From Chloroflexota bacterium (GTDB taxonomy: Bacteria; Chloroflexota; Anaerolineae; Anaerolineales; Anaerolineaceae), in the NCBI GenBank assembly GCA_029561345.1, contig JAKQJC010000001.1:340777-404776 (forward strand): 64,000 nucleotides of DNA. Direction: 5' to 3'. Shown piece by piece: positions 18,615-27,051 of this stretch. The position numbers were made by a program, and so were the translations under genes. Under the pieces are notes generated by a model that did no database searches, was not told where the DNA came from, and saw only the letters and a program-made list of their open reading frames with translations. The number at the start of each line of letters is the position of its first letter. The stretch's first letter is position 1.

Positions 18615-19838
18615 ATGATGGATCAGAAATGGCCGGTTGAGGCCATCCAAAAAAAAGTGGCAGAACAGCGTGAAGCAATCATCACCTTCCTGCGGGATAT
18701 TGTTGCCATTCCGAGCATGGATTCGCAGTTGAAGGATGTGGGTGAGCGGATTGCGGCAGAAATGCGCAAGCTGGGTTATGACGAAGTGCGCTTTGATGTG
18801 ATGGGCAATATTTTGGGACGGATTGGCAGCGGCCCCAAAGTGATTGTGTTCGATTCGCATATCGACACAGTGGGTATTGGCGATCCGGCTGAATGGACAC
18901 ACGATCCATTCAAGGGAAAAATTGAAGACGGCATTTTCTACGGCCGCGGCGCCTGCGATGAAAAAGGCAGCACACCGGGAATGGTTTATGGCCTGGCCAT
19001 TGCCCGCGACCTGGGGCTGTTGGACGGCTGGACGGTTTATTACTTTGGCAACATGGAAGAATGGTGCGATGGCATTGCCCCGAACGCCTTCGTGGAAGTG
19101 GACCCCAAGGTGCGCCCTGATTTTGTGGTGATTGGCGAGCCGACAAAAATGAATGTCTACCGCGGGCACAAGGGCCGTATTGAACTGAAGGTGGTGGCCA
19201 AGGGGCGCAGCGCGCACGCAGCCAGTAACCACCTGGGTGACAATGCCATTTACAATCTTCTTCCCGTCATCGCTGGTATCCGCGACCTGGAACCGAAACT
19301 GGGCGACCATCCCTTCCTGGGGCACGGCAAAATCACGGTGAGCGATATGGAAGTGAAGACGCCCAGTATCAATGCTGTGCCGGATGAGGCGGTCATTTAC
19401 ATTGACCGCCGTATGACTTTTGGCGAGACGAAAGAAGAAGCCATTGCCCAGGTGGAAGCTCTGATTCCCGAAGCCTCGCGGGGCAAAGTTAAGGTTGAAG
19501 CGTTGTTCTACGATGAACCTTCTTACACGGGCTTTGTCTTTCCGGTGGACAAGTATTTTCCGGCCTGGGCGATGGAAGAAGGGCATCCACTGGTGGAAGC
19601 AGGGCAAATGGTGCGCCGCCTGATCGGCCTGCCTGACCGCCCGAGCGGAAAATGGAATTTCAGCACCAACGGCATTTACTGGGCTGGCAAGGCGGGAATT
19701 CCGTCCATTGGCTTTGGCCCGGGCGATGAAGAAACCGCGCACACCATCATTGATTCTGTGCCGGTGGATGATGCTGTTAATGCAACTGCTTTTTATGCGC
19801 TGCTGCCCGCTGTGTTGAAGCAGCAAGCCAACCTCTAA
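18615..19838 (+). CDS. ygeY: YgeY-type M20 family hydrolase
   Basis: A 407-residue zinc amidohydrolase of the M20/ArgE/DapE fold. Metal ligands are in VFDSHIDTVG, GRGACDEKGS and MEEWCDG; the dimerisation lid domain lies about residues 185-295 (RGHKGRIELKVVAKGRSAHA starts it). Similarity is to YgeY, found in E. coli with YgeW, YgeX and hydantoinase in the anaerobic purine region and thought to act on ureido or carbamoylated C3 intermediates. The start at 18615 follows AAAGGAG by 6 bases; ATG at 18618 is an alternative. Its neighbour YgeW and carbamate kinase support this role over simple peptidase or acetylornithine deacetylase activity. Confidence 0.87.
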   Translation: MMDQKWPVEAIQKKVAEQREAIITFLRDIVAIPSMDSQLKDVGERIAAEMRKLGYDEVRFDVMGNILGRIGSGPKVIVFDSHIDTVGIGDPAEWTHDPFKGKIEDGIFYGRGACDEKGSTPGMVYGLAIARDLGLLDGWTVYYFGNMEEWCDGIAPNAFVEVDPKVRPDFVVIGEPTKMNVYRGHKGRIELKVVAKGRSAHAASNHLGDNAIYNLLPVIAGIRDLEPKLGDHPFLGHGKITVSDMEVKTPSINAVPDEAVIYIDRRMTFGETKEEAIAQVEALIPEASRGKVKVEALFYDEPSYTGFVFPVDKYFPAWAMEEGHPLVEAGQMVRRLIGLPDRPSGKWNFSTNGIYWAGKAGIPSIGFGPGDEETAHTIIDSVPVDDAVNATAFYALLPAVLKQQANL

Positions 19839-19863
19839 TTTTTTGATATAAGGAGACCCGATT

Positions 19864-20841
19864 ATGCAAACATTTTTACGCGGCCGTGATTTGATTGGCG
19901 ACCTCGATTTCTCGAAAGAGGAAGTCGAAACTGTGATGGATGTGGCGTTTGACCTGAAGCGCAAGCGCGCCCTGGGCGAACCCCACCCTTATTTGCGCGA
20001 CAAGGTTCTTGCCATGCTGTTTTTCTTTTCCAGCACCCGCACCCGCGGCTCTTTTGAAGCCGGCATGGCGCAGCTGGGCGGGCACGGCGCTTTCATCGAA
20101 AGCAACACCACCCAGATCAAGCACGGCGACACCGCCAAAGAAATTGGCGAAATTTACGGCCGTTACTTTGACGGCATGGCCATCCGTCACTGCGACTGGG
20201 GCCTGGGCAACAAATACATCAATGAGGTCGCCCAGGCTTCCCGCACGCCCGTATTGAATATGCAGTGCGATATCTACCATCCTTTCCAGTGCCTGGCCGA
20301 TCTGATGACCATCATGGAAAAGAAGGGCCGCGATCTGCGCAAGAAGCGCATTGTGGTGTCATGGGCCTATGCAGCTTCGTACCTCAAACCCATTTCCGTG
20401 CCGCAGTCTCTGATTCTGCAGATGCCGCGCTTTGGCATGGATGTGGTGCTGGCTTACCCCAAGGAATTCCCCCTGATGCCCGAAATTGTGGCCCAGGCCC
20501 AGGAACAGTCCAAGATGTTTGGCACCGATTTTGAAATCACCCATGATATGGACGAAGCCTTCGATGATGCGGACGTGATTTACGCCAAGTCGTGGGGCCC
20601 GCTGCTGACCACCACCGACCCGGTGGAGGGCAAGCGCCTGCAGGACATGTATAAGGATTGGATCACCGATTCCCGCCGCATGAGCCTGGCCAAAAAGAAT
20701 GCCATTTACATGCACCCCCTGCCTGCTGACCGCGATATTGAAGTGACCTCCGAGGTGATGGATGGCCCGCAGTCTGTGGTGTATGACCAGGCGGAAAACC
20801 GTCTGCACGTTCAAAAAGCCGTCATGGCTTTGACCATGTAA
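19864..20841 (+). CDS. ygeW: YgeW-like carbamoyltransferase
   Basis: A 325-residue aspartate/ornithine carbamoyltransferase-fold protein. The carbamoyl-phosphate loop SSTRTRGSFEAGMAQLGGHG, the KHGDT segment, the YHPFQCLADLMTIM motif and the C-terminal MHPLPADRDIEV are visible. The MHPLPADRDIE ending and placement next to YgeY and carbamate kinase fit the YgeW group rather than arginine-pathway OTC. In the E. coli system YgeW is proposed to move a carbamoyl group between a ureido compound and phosphate. At 325 residues it is shorter than the roughly 400-residue YgeW, so orthology is less than certain. AAGGAG lies 7-8 bases before the ATG. Confidence 0.82.
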   Translation: MQTFLRGRDLIGDLDFSKEEVETVMDVAFDLKRKRALGEPHPYLRDKVLAMLFFFSSTRTRGSFEAGMAQLGGHGAFIESNTTQIKHGDTAKEIGEIYGRYFDGMAIRHCDWGLGNKYINEVAQASRTPVLNMQCDIYHPFQCLADLMTIMEKKGRDLRKKRIVVSWAYAASYLKPISVPQSLILQMPRFGMDVVLAYPKEFPLMPEIVAQAQEQSKMFGTDFEITHDMDEAFDDADVIYAKSWGPLLTTTDPVEGKRLQDMYKDWITDSRRMSLAKKNAIYMHPLPADRDIEVTSEVMDGPQSVVYDQAENRLHVQKAVMALTM

Positions 20842-20874
20842 TTCATTTTTTGTCGATATAAGGAGCTTGACTGT

Positions 20875-21825
20875 ATGGAAAGAAAAGGCGTTGCTGTTGT
20901 CGCAGTGGGCGGTAATTCGCTCATCAAAGATGAAAAACGAAAGACCATCCCCGATCAATACGCGGCGGCATGCGAGTCCATGTCTCACATTGCAGATATG
21001 ATTCAGCAAGGGTGGGATGTGGTTATCACTCATGGCAATGGACCCCAGGTCGGTTTCATCCTGCGCCGGTCAGAAATTTCTCGCGGCGAACTGCATGAAG
21101 TTCCGCTGGATTACTGCGGCGCGGACACCCAGGGTTCCATTGGCTATATGTTCCAGCAGGCACTCTACAATGAATTCCACCGCCGCGGCATGAAGAGGCT
21201 GGCTGCCACCGTGGTCACCCAAACGATTGTGGACCGTCATGACAAGGCCTTTGAACATCCCACCAAACCGATTGGCTCCTTCATGAGCGAAGAGGAAGCC
21301 AAGACCCGCCGGGATAAAGAAGGCTGGTCAGTGGTGGAAGATGCCGGCCGCGGCTGGCGGCGTGTGGTGGCTTCTCCTATTCCGCAACGCATTGTGGAAG
21401 CGGAGGCCATTAAAAACCTGATTGACCATGACTTTGTGGTGATTGCGGTTGGCGGCGGCGGTATTCCGGTTATAGAACAGGAAAATGGTGAGCTGGTGGG
21501 TGTGGAAGCCGTGATCGATAAGGATTTCGGCACTTCCCTGCTGGCCAATATGATCAACGCCGACCTGTTCCTGATCACCACGGCTGTTGAAAAAGTGGCG
21601 CTCAACTTCAATAAACCCACCCAGGTCTGGCTGGATCGCATCACCCTTTCCGAAGCAAAGCGCTATATGGAAGAGGGGCATTTTGCCAAGGGCTCCATGG
21701 GACCCAAAATCCAGGCCATGATCCGCTACATTGAAGCCGGCGGCAAGCGCGGCCTGATCACCGACCCGGAGAATATTTCCCGGGCATTGGCTGGCGAAAC
21801 GGGTACATGGATTTTGCCAGATTAG
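20875..21825 (+). CDS. arcC: carbamate kinase
   Basis: A 316-residue amino-acid-kinase-fold enzyme transferring phosphate from carbamoyl phosphate to ADP, yielding ATP, ammonia and CO2. VAVGGNSLI and VITHGNGPQVG at the N terminus, IAVGGGGIPVI, VEAVIDKDFG and the C-terminal FAKGSMGPKIQAMIRYIEAGG are the family signatures. It follows YgeW by 33 bases and has its own AAGGAG site. In this setting (as with YqeA in E. coli) it harvests ATP from carbamoyl phosphate made during purine ring breakdown. A 198-base region with inverted repeats follows before the transporter genes. Confidence 0.94.
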   Translation: MERKGVAVVAVGGNSLIKDEKRKTIPDQYAAACESMSHIADMIQQGWDVVITHGNGPQVGFILRRSEISRGELHEVPLDYCGADTQGSIGYMFQQALYNEFHRRGMKRLAATVVTQTIVDRHDKAFEHPTKPIGSFMSEEEAKTRRDKEGWSVVEDAGRGWRRVVASPIPQRIVEAEAIKNLIDHDFVVIAVGGGGIPVIEQENGELVGVEAVIDKDFGTSLLANMINADLFLITTAVEKVALNFNKPTQVWLDRITLSEAKRYMEEGHFAKGSMGPKIQAMIRYIEAGGKRGLITDPENISRALAGETGTWILPD

Positions 21826-21842
21826 GGTAAAATTAATCAGCC

Positions 21843-21873
21843 GTCTGTCAGCGTTCAATGAGCGCTGACAGAC
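21843..21873 (+). terminator. stem-loop after carbamate kinase (weak terminator or attenuator)
   Basis: GTCTGTCAGCG (21843-21853) and CGCTGACAGAC (21863-21873) form a perfect 11-base stem with a 9-base loop, 18 bases after the arcC stop. It is followed by CCCCTTAATC rather than a T run, so intrinsic termination would be inefficient; partial read-through into the transporter genes is likely. Confidence 0.5.
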
Positions 21874-21888
21874 CCCTTAATCAATTAT

Positions 21889-21930
21889 TGGTTTCAAACC
21901 ACAGCTAACGACGGTTGTGGTTTGAAACCA
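21889..21930 (+). promoter_or_regulatory. paired TGGTTT-N-AAACCA sites / 15-bp inverted repeat
   Basis: Two near-identical 13-base palindromes, TGGTTTCAAACCA (21889-21901) and TGGTTTGAAACCA (21918-21930), have centres 29 bases apart, and the whole forms a perfect 15-base stem (21889-21903 with 21916-21930) around a 12-base loop. They can be two operators for one dimeric regulator or one RNA hairpin. They stand about 95-135 bases before the transporter lipoprotein gene. Confidence 0.6.
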
Positions 21931-22023
21931 GGCCGGTGAAAGGAGGTGGTGGGCTGTCTATTTTGTCGTTCTTTCGGTTGACTTTGAACCAGATTTGATT
22001 TAATCGATTCGGAGGAAAAGGAA

Positions 22024-23283
22024 ATGAAGATGAACAAAATGTGGCGGGTCCTTTCAGCGGTCATGATCATGGTCATGATCCTTTCGGCCTGCGTCACCCC
22101 AACTGCGGCGCCCACCAAGGCGCCTGAAGCTACCAAGGCTCCTGAACAGCCAACAGCCGCGCCCGAAAAACCCGCGCTGCAAATTCCTGATGTTGTCGCC
22201 GGAAAGTTCAATGTGGCGATGGTTCTGATTGGCCCGCATGACGATGGCGGCTGGTCACAGGCTCACTATGAAGGCCTCAAGTACGTTGAAGCCAATGTCC
22301 AGAACGTGAATGTTGCCTACATCGAAAATGTTCCCGAAGGCGCTGACTCGGAACAGGTGTTCCGCAGCCTGGCCCGCAAGGGTTTCAATTTGATCTTCGG
22401 CACCTCATTCGGCTTCATGGATCCGATGGAAATTGTGGCCAATGAATTCCCGGATATCACCTTCATCCACATCAGCGGTTACAAATCCAACGGCAAGAAC
22501 TTCGGCAACCTGTTCGGTGCCATGGAAAGCATGAAATACCTAGCCGGTATGGTGGCTGGCGCGCGCGCCAAAAAAGACGGCAATCCGCGCATTGGCTACA
22601 TGGCCACCTTCCCGATCCCTGAAGAAATCCGCCTGGGCAACGCCATTGCCCTCGGCATGAAGAAGACCTGCCCCGAATGCACCATGGATGTGCGCTGGAT
22701 CAATACCTGGCACGACCCGGTGATCGAAAAGGAAGCCGCTGCTTCCCTGTTCGATGCGGGCGCGCAGGTGGTCTTCACTGGCGCCGACACCCCGGCTGTG
22801 GCTGATGTGGCGACCACCAAGGGCAAATGGGGCGTGACATATGACTTTGTGGGTTCCTGCAAGGCCGAACGCTGCCTCACCGCTCCTTACTGGAACTGGG
22901 GCCCCGTCTATGCCAAAGTGGCACAGGGCGTGATTGATAAAACCTACAAACCCGGTTGGGATTACTTTGATGCGGAGACCAACGGCTTAGGTCTCTACGG
23001 TTTCATGGAAGGTCAGACTCTGACCAAGGGTCTTGCTGATCTGGATCCGGAAGTGCTTTCGATGGTGAAAGACACCCTGGCGAAAATGCTGAAGGGCGAG
23101 TTCACCCGCTTTGATGTATTCTCTGGCCCAATCAAAGACAATACCGGTAAAGTGATTGTCCCTGAAGGCGAGAAACTTCAACAGGCTGACCTGGATCAGT
23201 TCCCTCCGGGCGCCGAAAACCTGAAATGCACCTACTGCATGAAGTGGTGGGCTGAAGGCATTAATGCCGAACTGCCCAAATAA
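22024..23283 (+). CDS. BMP-family nucleoside/purine-binding lipoprotein
   Basis: A 419-residue substrate-binding protein. A signal peptide with lipobox LSAC (Cys about 23) is followed by a Thr/Ala/Pro/Lys linker (residues 24-50) and a Bmp/PnrA domain: VAMVLIGPHDDGGWSQAHYEGL, LIFGTSFGFMDPM, then FTGADTPAVADVATTKG. BMP/PnrA proteins bind purine nucleosides; here, beside deaminases, free purines or nucleosides are likely. GGAGG lies 8 bases before the ATG. It is the first of four transporter genes and is separated from the ATPase by a strong hairpin, as often seen where the binding protein must be made in excess. Confidence 0.9.
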   Translation: MKMNKMWRVLSAVMIMVMILSACVTPTAAPTKAPEATKAPEQPTAAPEKPALQIPDVVAGKFNVAMVLIGPHDDGGWSQAHYEGLKYVEANVQNVNVAYIENVPEGADSEQVFRSLARKGFNLIFGTSFGFMDPMEIVANEFPDITFIHISGYKSNGKNFGNLFGAMESMKYLAGMVAGARAKKDGNPRIGYMATFPIPEEIRLGNAIALGMKKTCPECTMDVRWINTWHDPVIEKEAAASLFDAGAQVVFTGADTPAVADVATTKGKWGVTYDFVGSCKAERCLTAPYWNWGPVYAKVAQGVIDKTYKPGWDYFDAETNGLGLYGFMEGQTLTKGLADLDPEVLSMVKDTLAKMLKGEFTRFDVFSGPIKDNTGKVIVPEGEKLQQADLDQFPPGAENLKCTYCMKWWAEGINAELPK

Positions 23284-23294
23284 TTTGGTTTGAT

Positions 23295-23330
23295 GTTATC
23301 CCCTTCCGGCTGATGCTGGAAGGGGATAAC
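23295..23330 (+). promoter_or_regulatory. intercistronic stem-loop between binding protein and ATPase
   Basis: GTTATCCCCTTCC (23295-23307) and GGAAGGGGATAAC (23318-23330) give a perfect 13-base stem with a 10-base loop, followed by a smaller TCCGGC-TCAA-GCCGGA hairpin. No T run follows. The likely effect is protecting the upstream message and lowering downstream expression. An in-frame ATG at 23313 lies inside the loop and is not a credible start. Confidence 0.6.
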
Positions 23331-23372
23331 CGTGATTATCCGGCTCAAGCCGGAAAATTCAGACGAGGCGCC

Positions 23373-24935
23373 ATGACTTCAGCCAACACACATGAAACAG
23401 ATAACCTTGTCGTATGCATGCGGGGAATTACCAAACGTTTTCCAGGGATTCTGGCGAATGATAATGTCGATTTTGATTTGAAAGCCGGCAGTGTGCATGC
23501 CCTGCTGGGCGAAAATGGGGCGGGCAAAAGCACGCTGATGAATATCCTGGCGGGGATGTACCGCGCCGAAGAGGGAACCATCACCGTCAACGGCAAACGG
23601 GTGGATTTTCATTCACCGCGCCACGCCATTGCAGCCGGCATTGGCATGGTTCACCAGCATTTCATGCTGGTGCCTTCTCAAACGGTGACGGAAAATATCT
23701 TACTTGGGTTGGATGAACCTCGTTTCCGCATGAATCTCTCCCAATATGATAAAAAAGTGGCTGACCTGAGCGCCCAATTTGGTTTGCATGTGGACCCACG
23801 GGCCAAGATCTGGCAGCTTTCGGTGGGCGAGCAGCAGCGTGTGGAACTGCTGAAAATGCTCTACCGCGGAGCCAATATTTTAATTATGGACGAACCCACG
23901 GCCGTTCTGGCGCCGCAGGAAATTGAAGACCTGTTTAAAACCTTGCGAGCCATGATTGCTGCCGGAAAATCAATCATCTTTATCAGTCATAAACTGCATG
24001 AGATTATGGAAATTGCCGACCAGGTGACCGTGCTGCGGCGCGGCAAGGTTACGGCTTCAGGCGTCAGCACAGAAAACATGACCAAAGCTGACCTGGCCAA
24101 GCTGATGGTCGGGCGGGATGTTCTGTTCAACCTGGAGAAGAAATCGCAGCCAGCTGGACAGATTGTTTTAAGTGTGGAAAATGTGCAGGCAGAAAATGAT
24201 AAAGGTCTGCCTGCTTTGCGCGGCCTTTCACTTACGGTCAGAGAGGGGGAGATTGTCGGTCTGGCAGGGGTGGCAGGCAACGGTCAGCGCGAGCTGGCGG
24301 ATGTGATCACCGGTTTGCGCACCTGCAGCGCCGGCAAAATTATCATCAAAGACCGGGATATGACCAATGCGCCGGCTGATCAGAGCATTCGGATGCGGGT
24401 TTCGCATGTGCCGGAAGATCGCAATCATGTGGGCACGGCGCCCAATTTGAGCATGACCGACAATGTGATCATGAAGAAATATAAGGACCAACCCATTGGC
24501 AACGGTTGGATCATCAATACGGTTGAAGCTGAACGCTATGCGCGGGAATTGAAGGATGCTTACGACATTCTGCTGCCATCCACCAAAACGCCGGTGCGCT
24601 TGCTTTCGGGCGGCAATTTACAGCGCGTGATTCTGGCGCGTGAAATTTCGGCCAAACCCAGCCTGATGGTGGCCGTTCAACCAACCCGCGGCCTGGATGT
24701 GGGCGCCATCGAAGGCGTTCAGCGGCTGCTGCTGGCGCAGCGTGAGGCCGGGGCGGCGGTGCTGCTGATTTCAGAAGAACTGGAAGAATTACTGGCTTTA
24801 AGTGACCGCATTTATGTCATCTATGAAGGCCAGATCATGGGCGAAGTGACGGATGGCAATGTCGAGAAGATTGGCCTGATGATGACGGGCACCCACCAGG
24901 ATAAAATTGATCAGGAAAGAGGCAAACATGAGTGA
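23373..24935 (+). CDS. nucleoside ABC transporter, double ATPase subunit
   Basis: A 520-residue protein with two ABC domains in tandem. The first has Walker A LLGENGAGKSTL, signature SVGEQQRVE and Walker B ILIMDEPTAVL; the second has the degenerate nucleotide site GLAGVAGNGQRE, signature LSGGNLQRV and VAVQPTRGLDVGA. This layout is that of RbsA/YufO-type ATPases in BMP nucleoside importers. I take ATG 23373 (MTSANTHETDN) because the earlier ATG lies within a hairpin; the nearby ribosome site (ACGAGG) is modest. It overlaps the first permease gene by 8 bases. Confidence 0.92.
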   Translation: MTSANTHETDNLVVCMRGITKRFPGILANDNVDFDLKAGSVHALLGENGAGKSTLMNILAGMYRAEEGTITVNGKRVDFHSPRHAIAAGIGMVHQHFMLVPSQTVTENILLGLDEPRFRMNLSQYDKKVADLSAQFGLHVDPRAKIWQLSVGEQQRVELLKMLYRGANILIMDEPTAVLAPQEIEDLFKTLRAMIAAGKSIIFISHKLHEIMEIADQVTVLRRGKVTASGVSTENMTKADLAKLMVGRDVLFNLEKKSQPAGQIVLSVENVQAENDKGLPALRGLSLTVREGEIVGLAGVAGNGQRELADVITGLRTCSAGKIIIKDRDMTNAPADQSIRMRVSHVPEDRNHVGTAPNLSMTDNVIMKKYKDQPIGNGWIINTVEAERYARELKDAYDILLPSTKTPVRLLSGGNLQRVILAREISAKPSLMVAVQPTRGLDVGAIEGVQRLLLAQREAGAAVLLISEELEELLALSDRIYVIYEGQIMGEVTDGNVEKIGLMMTGTHQDKIDQERGKHE

Positions 24936-26058
24936 AGCAACCCTGCCAAAGAAAAAAGGGTTTCAATTGCCCATCGCTGTAAGGATTGAACCGCGGATTT
25001 CAGAAACACCCTTCTGGCTTTCGCCGCTGCTTTCTCTGGTTGCTGTGCTGATCGCCCTTTTCATCGGCGGCATCTTGCTATCATTGGCCGGCGCAGATCC
25101 CATCCTTTCGTATCAACATATATTCAAAGCATCCTTTGGCGATTGGTATGTTTTTTCTGACACACTGCAGAAAGCAACCCCCATCCTTTTGGTCACGTTG
25201 GCCTGTATTCTGGCTTTCAGGATGCGCATCTGGAACATTGGGGCCGAAGGTCAGTTCTTTTTGGGAGCCTGGGGCGCCAGCCTGATTGTGCTGCTGCCGG
25301 TGCTGCCCGAAGATTCACCCAGCTGGCTGTTTTACCTGGTGATGGCGCTTTCGGGCATGTTTTTTGGGGCGCTGTGGGGATTTGTTCCGGGGTTTCTGAA
25401 GGCCAAATTCCAGGTGAATGAAATCATCACCACGCTGATGATGAACTATATCGCCATCTCATGGAACAATTATTTTATCTTCAGCGTCTGGTCTGAAGGC
25501 GGGTTCCAGATGACGCGCATGTTCCCAAAGAACGCCTGGCTGCCGCGCCTGGGTGATTTTGCGGCGCAAATTCCCTTCTTTCGCGGCATGACCACGCATA
25601 TGGGCCTGCTGGTGGGCATTGTGGCGGCGGTGGTGATCTGGTATATCCTGTTTCGCAGCCCCTGGGGTTATGAAATTCGCCTGATTGGCGACAACCCCAA
25701 AGCGGCCAAATATGCCGGCATCTCCATCACGCGCAACACGGTGCTGGTGATGATGCTTTCAGGTGCTCTGGCCGGCCTGGCAGGCATGTCGGAAATCAGC
25801 GGCACCGTGCACCGCTTGCAAGGCGCCATTTCGCCTGGTTATGGGTTCACAGGGGTCATTGTGGCCTGGCTGGCCAAATTGAATCCTTTTGCTGCGATTC
25901 TGGCATCCATTCTCTTTGGCGCACTGATTCTGGCAGGCCGTGAAATTCAACCTTCAGGGATTCCAAAAATGATCCAGGGAGTCATTCTGGTGTGCCTGAT
26001 TGCCAGTGATTTCTTTATGCGTTACAACATTCGCATCGAACGCCGGAAGGAGGCATAA
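24928..26058 (+). CDS. nucleoside ABC transporter permease 1
   Basis: A 376-residue integral membrane protein with about ten hydrophobic segments and the branched-chain/ribose permease fold, like YufP. The segment NIGAEGQFFLGAWGA, LKAKFQVNEIITTLMMNY and IGDNPKAAKYAGISI are conserved positions of BMP-transporter permeases. The start at 24928 (MSEATLPKKKG) lies inside the last codons of the ATPase gene, with AGGAAAGAGG upstream. It pairs with permease 2, starting 3 bases after this stop, to form the channel in the inner membrane. Confidence 0.92.
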   Translation: MSEATLPKKKGFQLPIAVRIEPRISETPFWLSPLLSLVAVLIALFIGGILLSLAGADPILSYQHIFKASFGDWYVFSDTLQKATPILLVTLACILAFRMRIWNIGAEGQFFLGAWGASLIVLLPVLPEDSPSWLFYLVMALSGMFFGALWGFVPGFLKAKFQVNEIITTLMMNYIAISWNNYFIFSVWSEGGFQMTRMFPKNAWLPRLGDFAAQIPFFRGMTTHMGLLVGIVAAVVIWYILFRSPWGYEIRLIGDNPKAAKYAGISITRNTVLVMMLSGALAGLAGMSEISGTVHRLQGAISPGYGFTGVIVAWLAKLNPFAAILASILFGALILAGREIQPSGIPKMIQGVILVCLIASDFFMRYNIRIERRKEA

Positions 26059-26061
26059 AAG

Positions 26062-27030
26062 ATGGATCTGGTCATCATTTTACAGGCTGGGGTGGCTTCG
26101 GGCACGGTACTGTTATTTGCCACCATTGGAGAAATTTTTTGCGAACGCGCGGGCGTCACCAATCTGGGCGTGGAGGGCATGATGCTGCTGGGCGCCATGA
26201 GCGCGTTCAGCGTGACAGTGGCGACGGGCAATGCCTTTGCCGGCATTTTGGTTGCCATGCTGGCGGCTGGCCTGTTGAGCCAGGTCCACGCGGTCATCAC
26301 CATTCATCTTCAAGCTGACCAGGTGGTGAGCGGCCTGGCCCTGACCTTTTTGGGAACCGGGGTCAGCCTGGTGCTGGGCGAGGGTCTGAGCAAAGCAGGA
26401 ACCATTGCGGTGCTACCGCCCATCACCATTCCGGTGCTGGGTTGGATCCCGTTCATTGGCGAAATTTTCTTCAAGAATCAGAATATTCTGGTGTATTTTG
26501 GCTATGTGTTCTTCCCGTTGTGCTGGTACTTTATCAACCGCACGCGGCCCGGCCTGCATCTGCGGGCGGTGGGCGAATACCCGGCGGCTGCTGATGCACT
26601 GGGAATTAACGTGTATCGAACCCGCTATCTGTATGTGCTGGTGGGCGGGATGCTGGCCGGCCTGGCTGGCGCCACCATCAGCCTGGCCATCTCGCCGGGC
26701 TGGTTCAGCGAACTGACCACTGCCGGTCAGGGTTGGATTGCGGTGGGTCTGGTGATTTTTGCCCGCTGGGATCCGCTGCAGGCAGCGGTGGGCTCCTATA
26801 TTTTCGGCGCGCTGCGCCGGTTGATCCTGGATATTCAAGGCCCGGCCATGCTGTTTGGCCTGGTTAATCCTTTCTTTGCCAATCCATATTACGGGTTCTT
26901 TCTGCAGATGATCCCGTATGCTTTCACAGTCATCGTCCTGGTTATGGGTTCACGTGAAGCCATGCGCAAACGTCTGGGTGCGCCGGCAGCTTTGGGGCTG
27001 CCCTATATTCGCGGCCAGCGCGGCGCCTAG
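26062..27030 (+). CDS. nucleoside ABC transporter permease 2
   Basis: A 322-residue permease with about nine membrane segments, like YufQ. FATIGEIFCERAGVTNLGVEGMM near the N terminus and the coupling loop VGEYPAAADALGINVYRTRY are typical. GGAGG overlaps the end of permease 1 and lies 8 bases before the ATG. With the lipoprotein, double ATPase and permease 1 it makes a complete importer. Position inside the purine cluster supports purine or nucleoside as substrate, although the family also includes other nucleoside-like ligands. Confidence 0.92.
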   Translation: MDLVIILQAGVASGTVLLFATIGEIFCERAGVTNLGVEGMMLLGAMSAFSVTVATGNAFAGILVAMLAAGLLSQVHAVITIHLQADQVVSGLALTFLGTGVSLVLGEGLSKAGTIAVLPPITIPVLGWIPFIGEIFFKNQNILVYFGYVFFPLCWYFINRTRPGLHLRAVGEYPAAADALGINVYRTRYLYVLVGGMLAGLAGATISLAISPGWFSELTTAGQGWIAVGLVIFARWDPLQAAVGSYIFGALRRLILDIQGPAMLFGLVNPFFANPYYGFFLQMIPYAFTVIVLVMGSREAMRKRLGAPAALGLPYIRGQRGA

Positions 27031-27051
27031 CCTGATAAAAGGAGGTGTGAG

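Noticed and set aside
18534..19964. 476-codon open frame antisense to the YgeY-like gene
   Set aside because: Shadow of ygeY and ygeW ends; composition is unlike a real protein.
21826..22023. Purine riboswitch before the purine transporter
   Set aside because: The region lacks the three-way junction pattern with the conserved TATA and GTxxxxx-C elements; only simple stems are seen.
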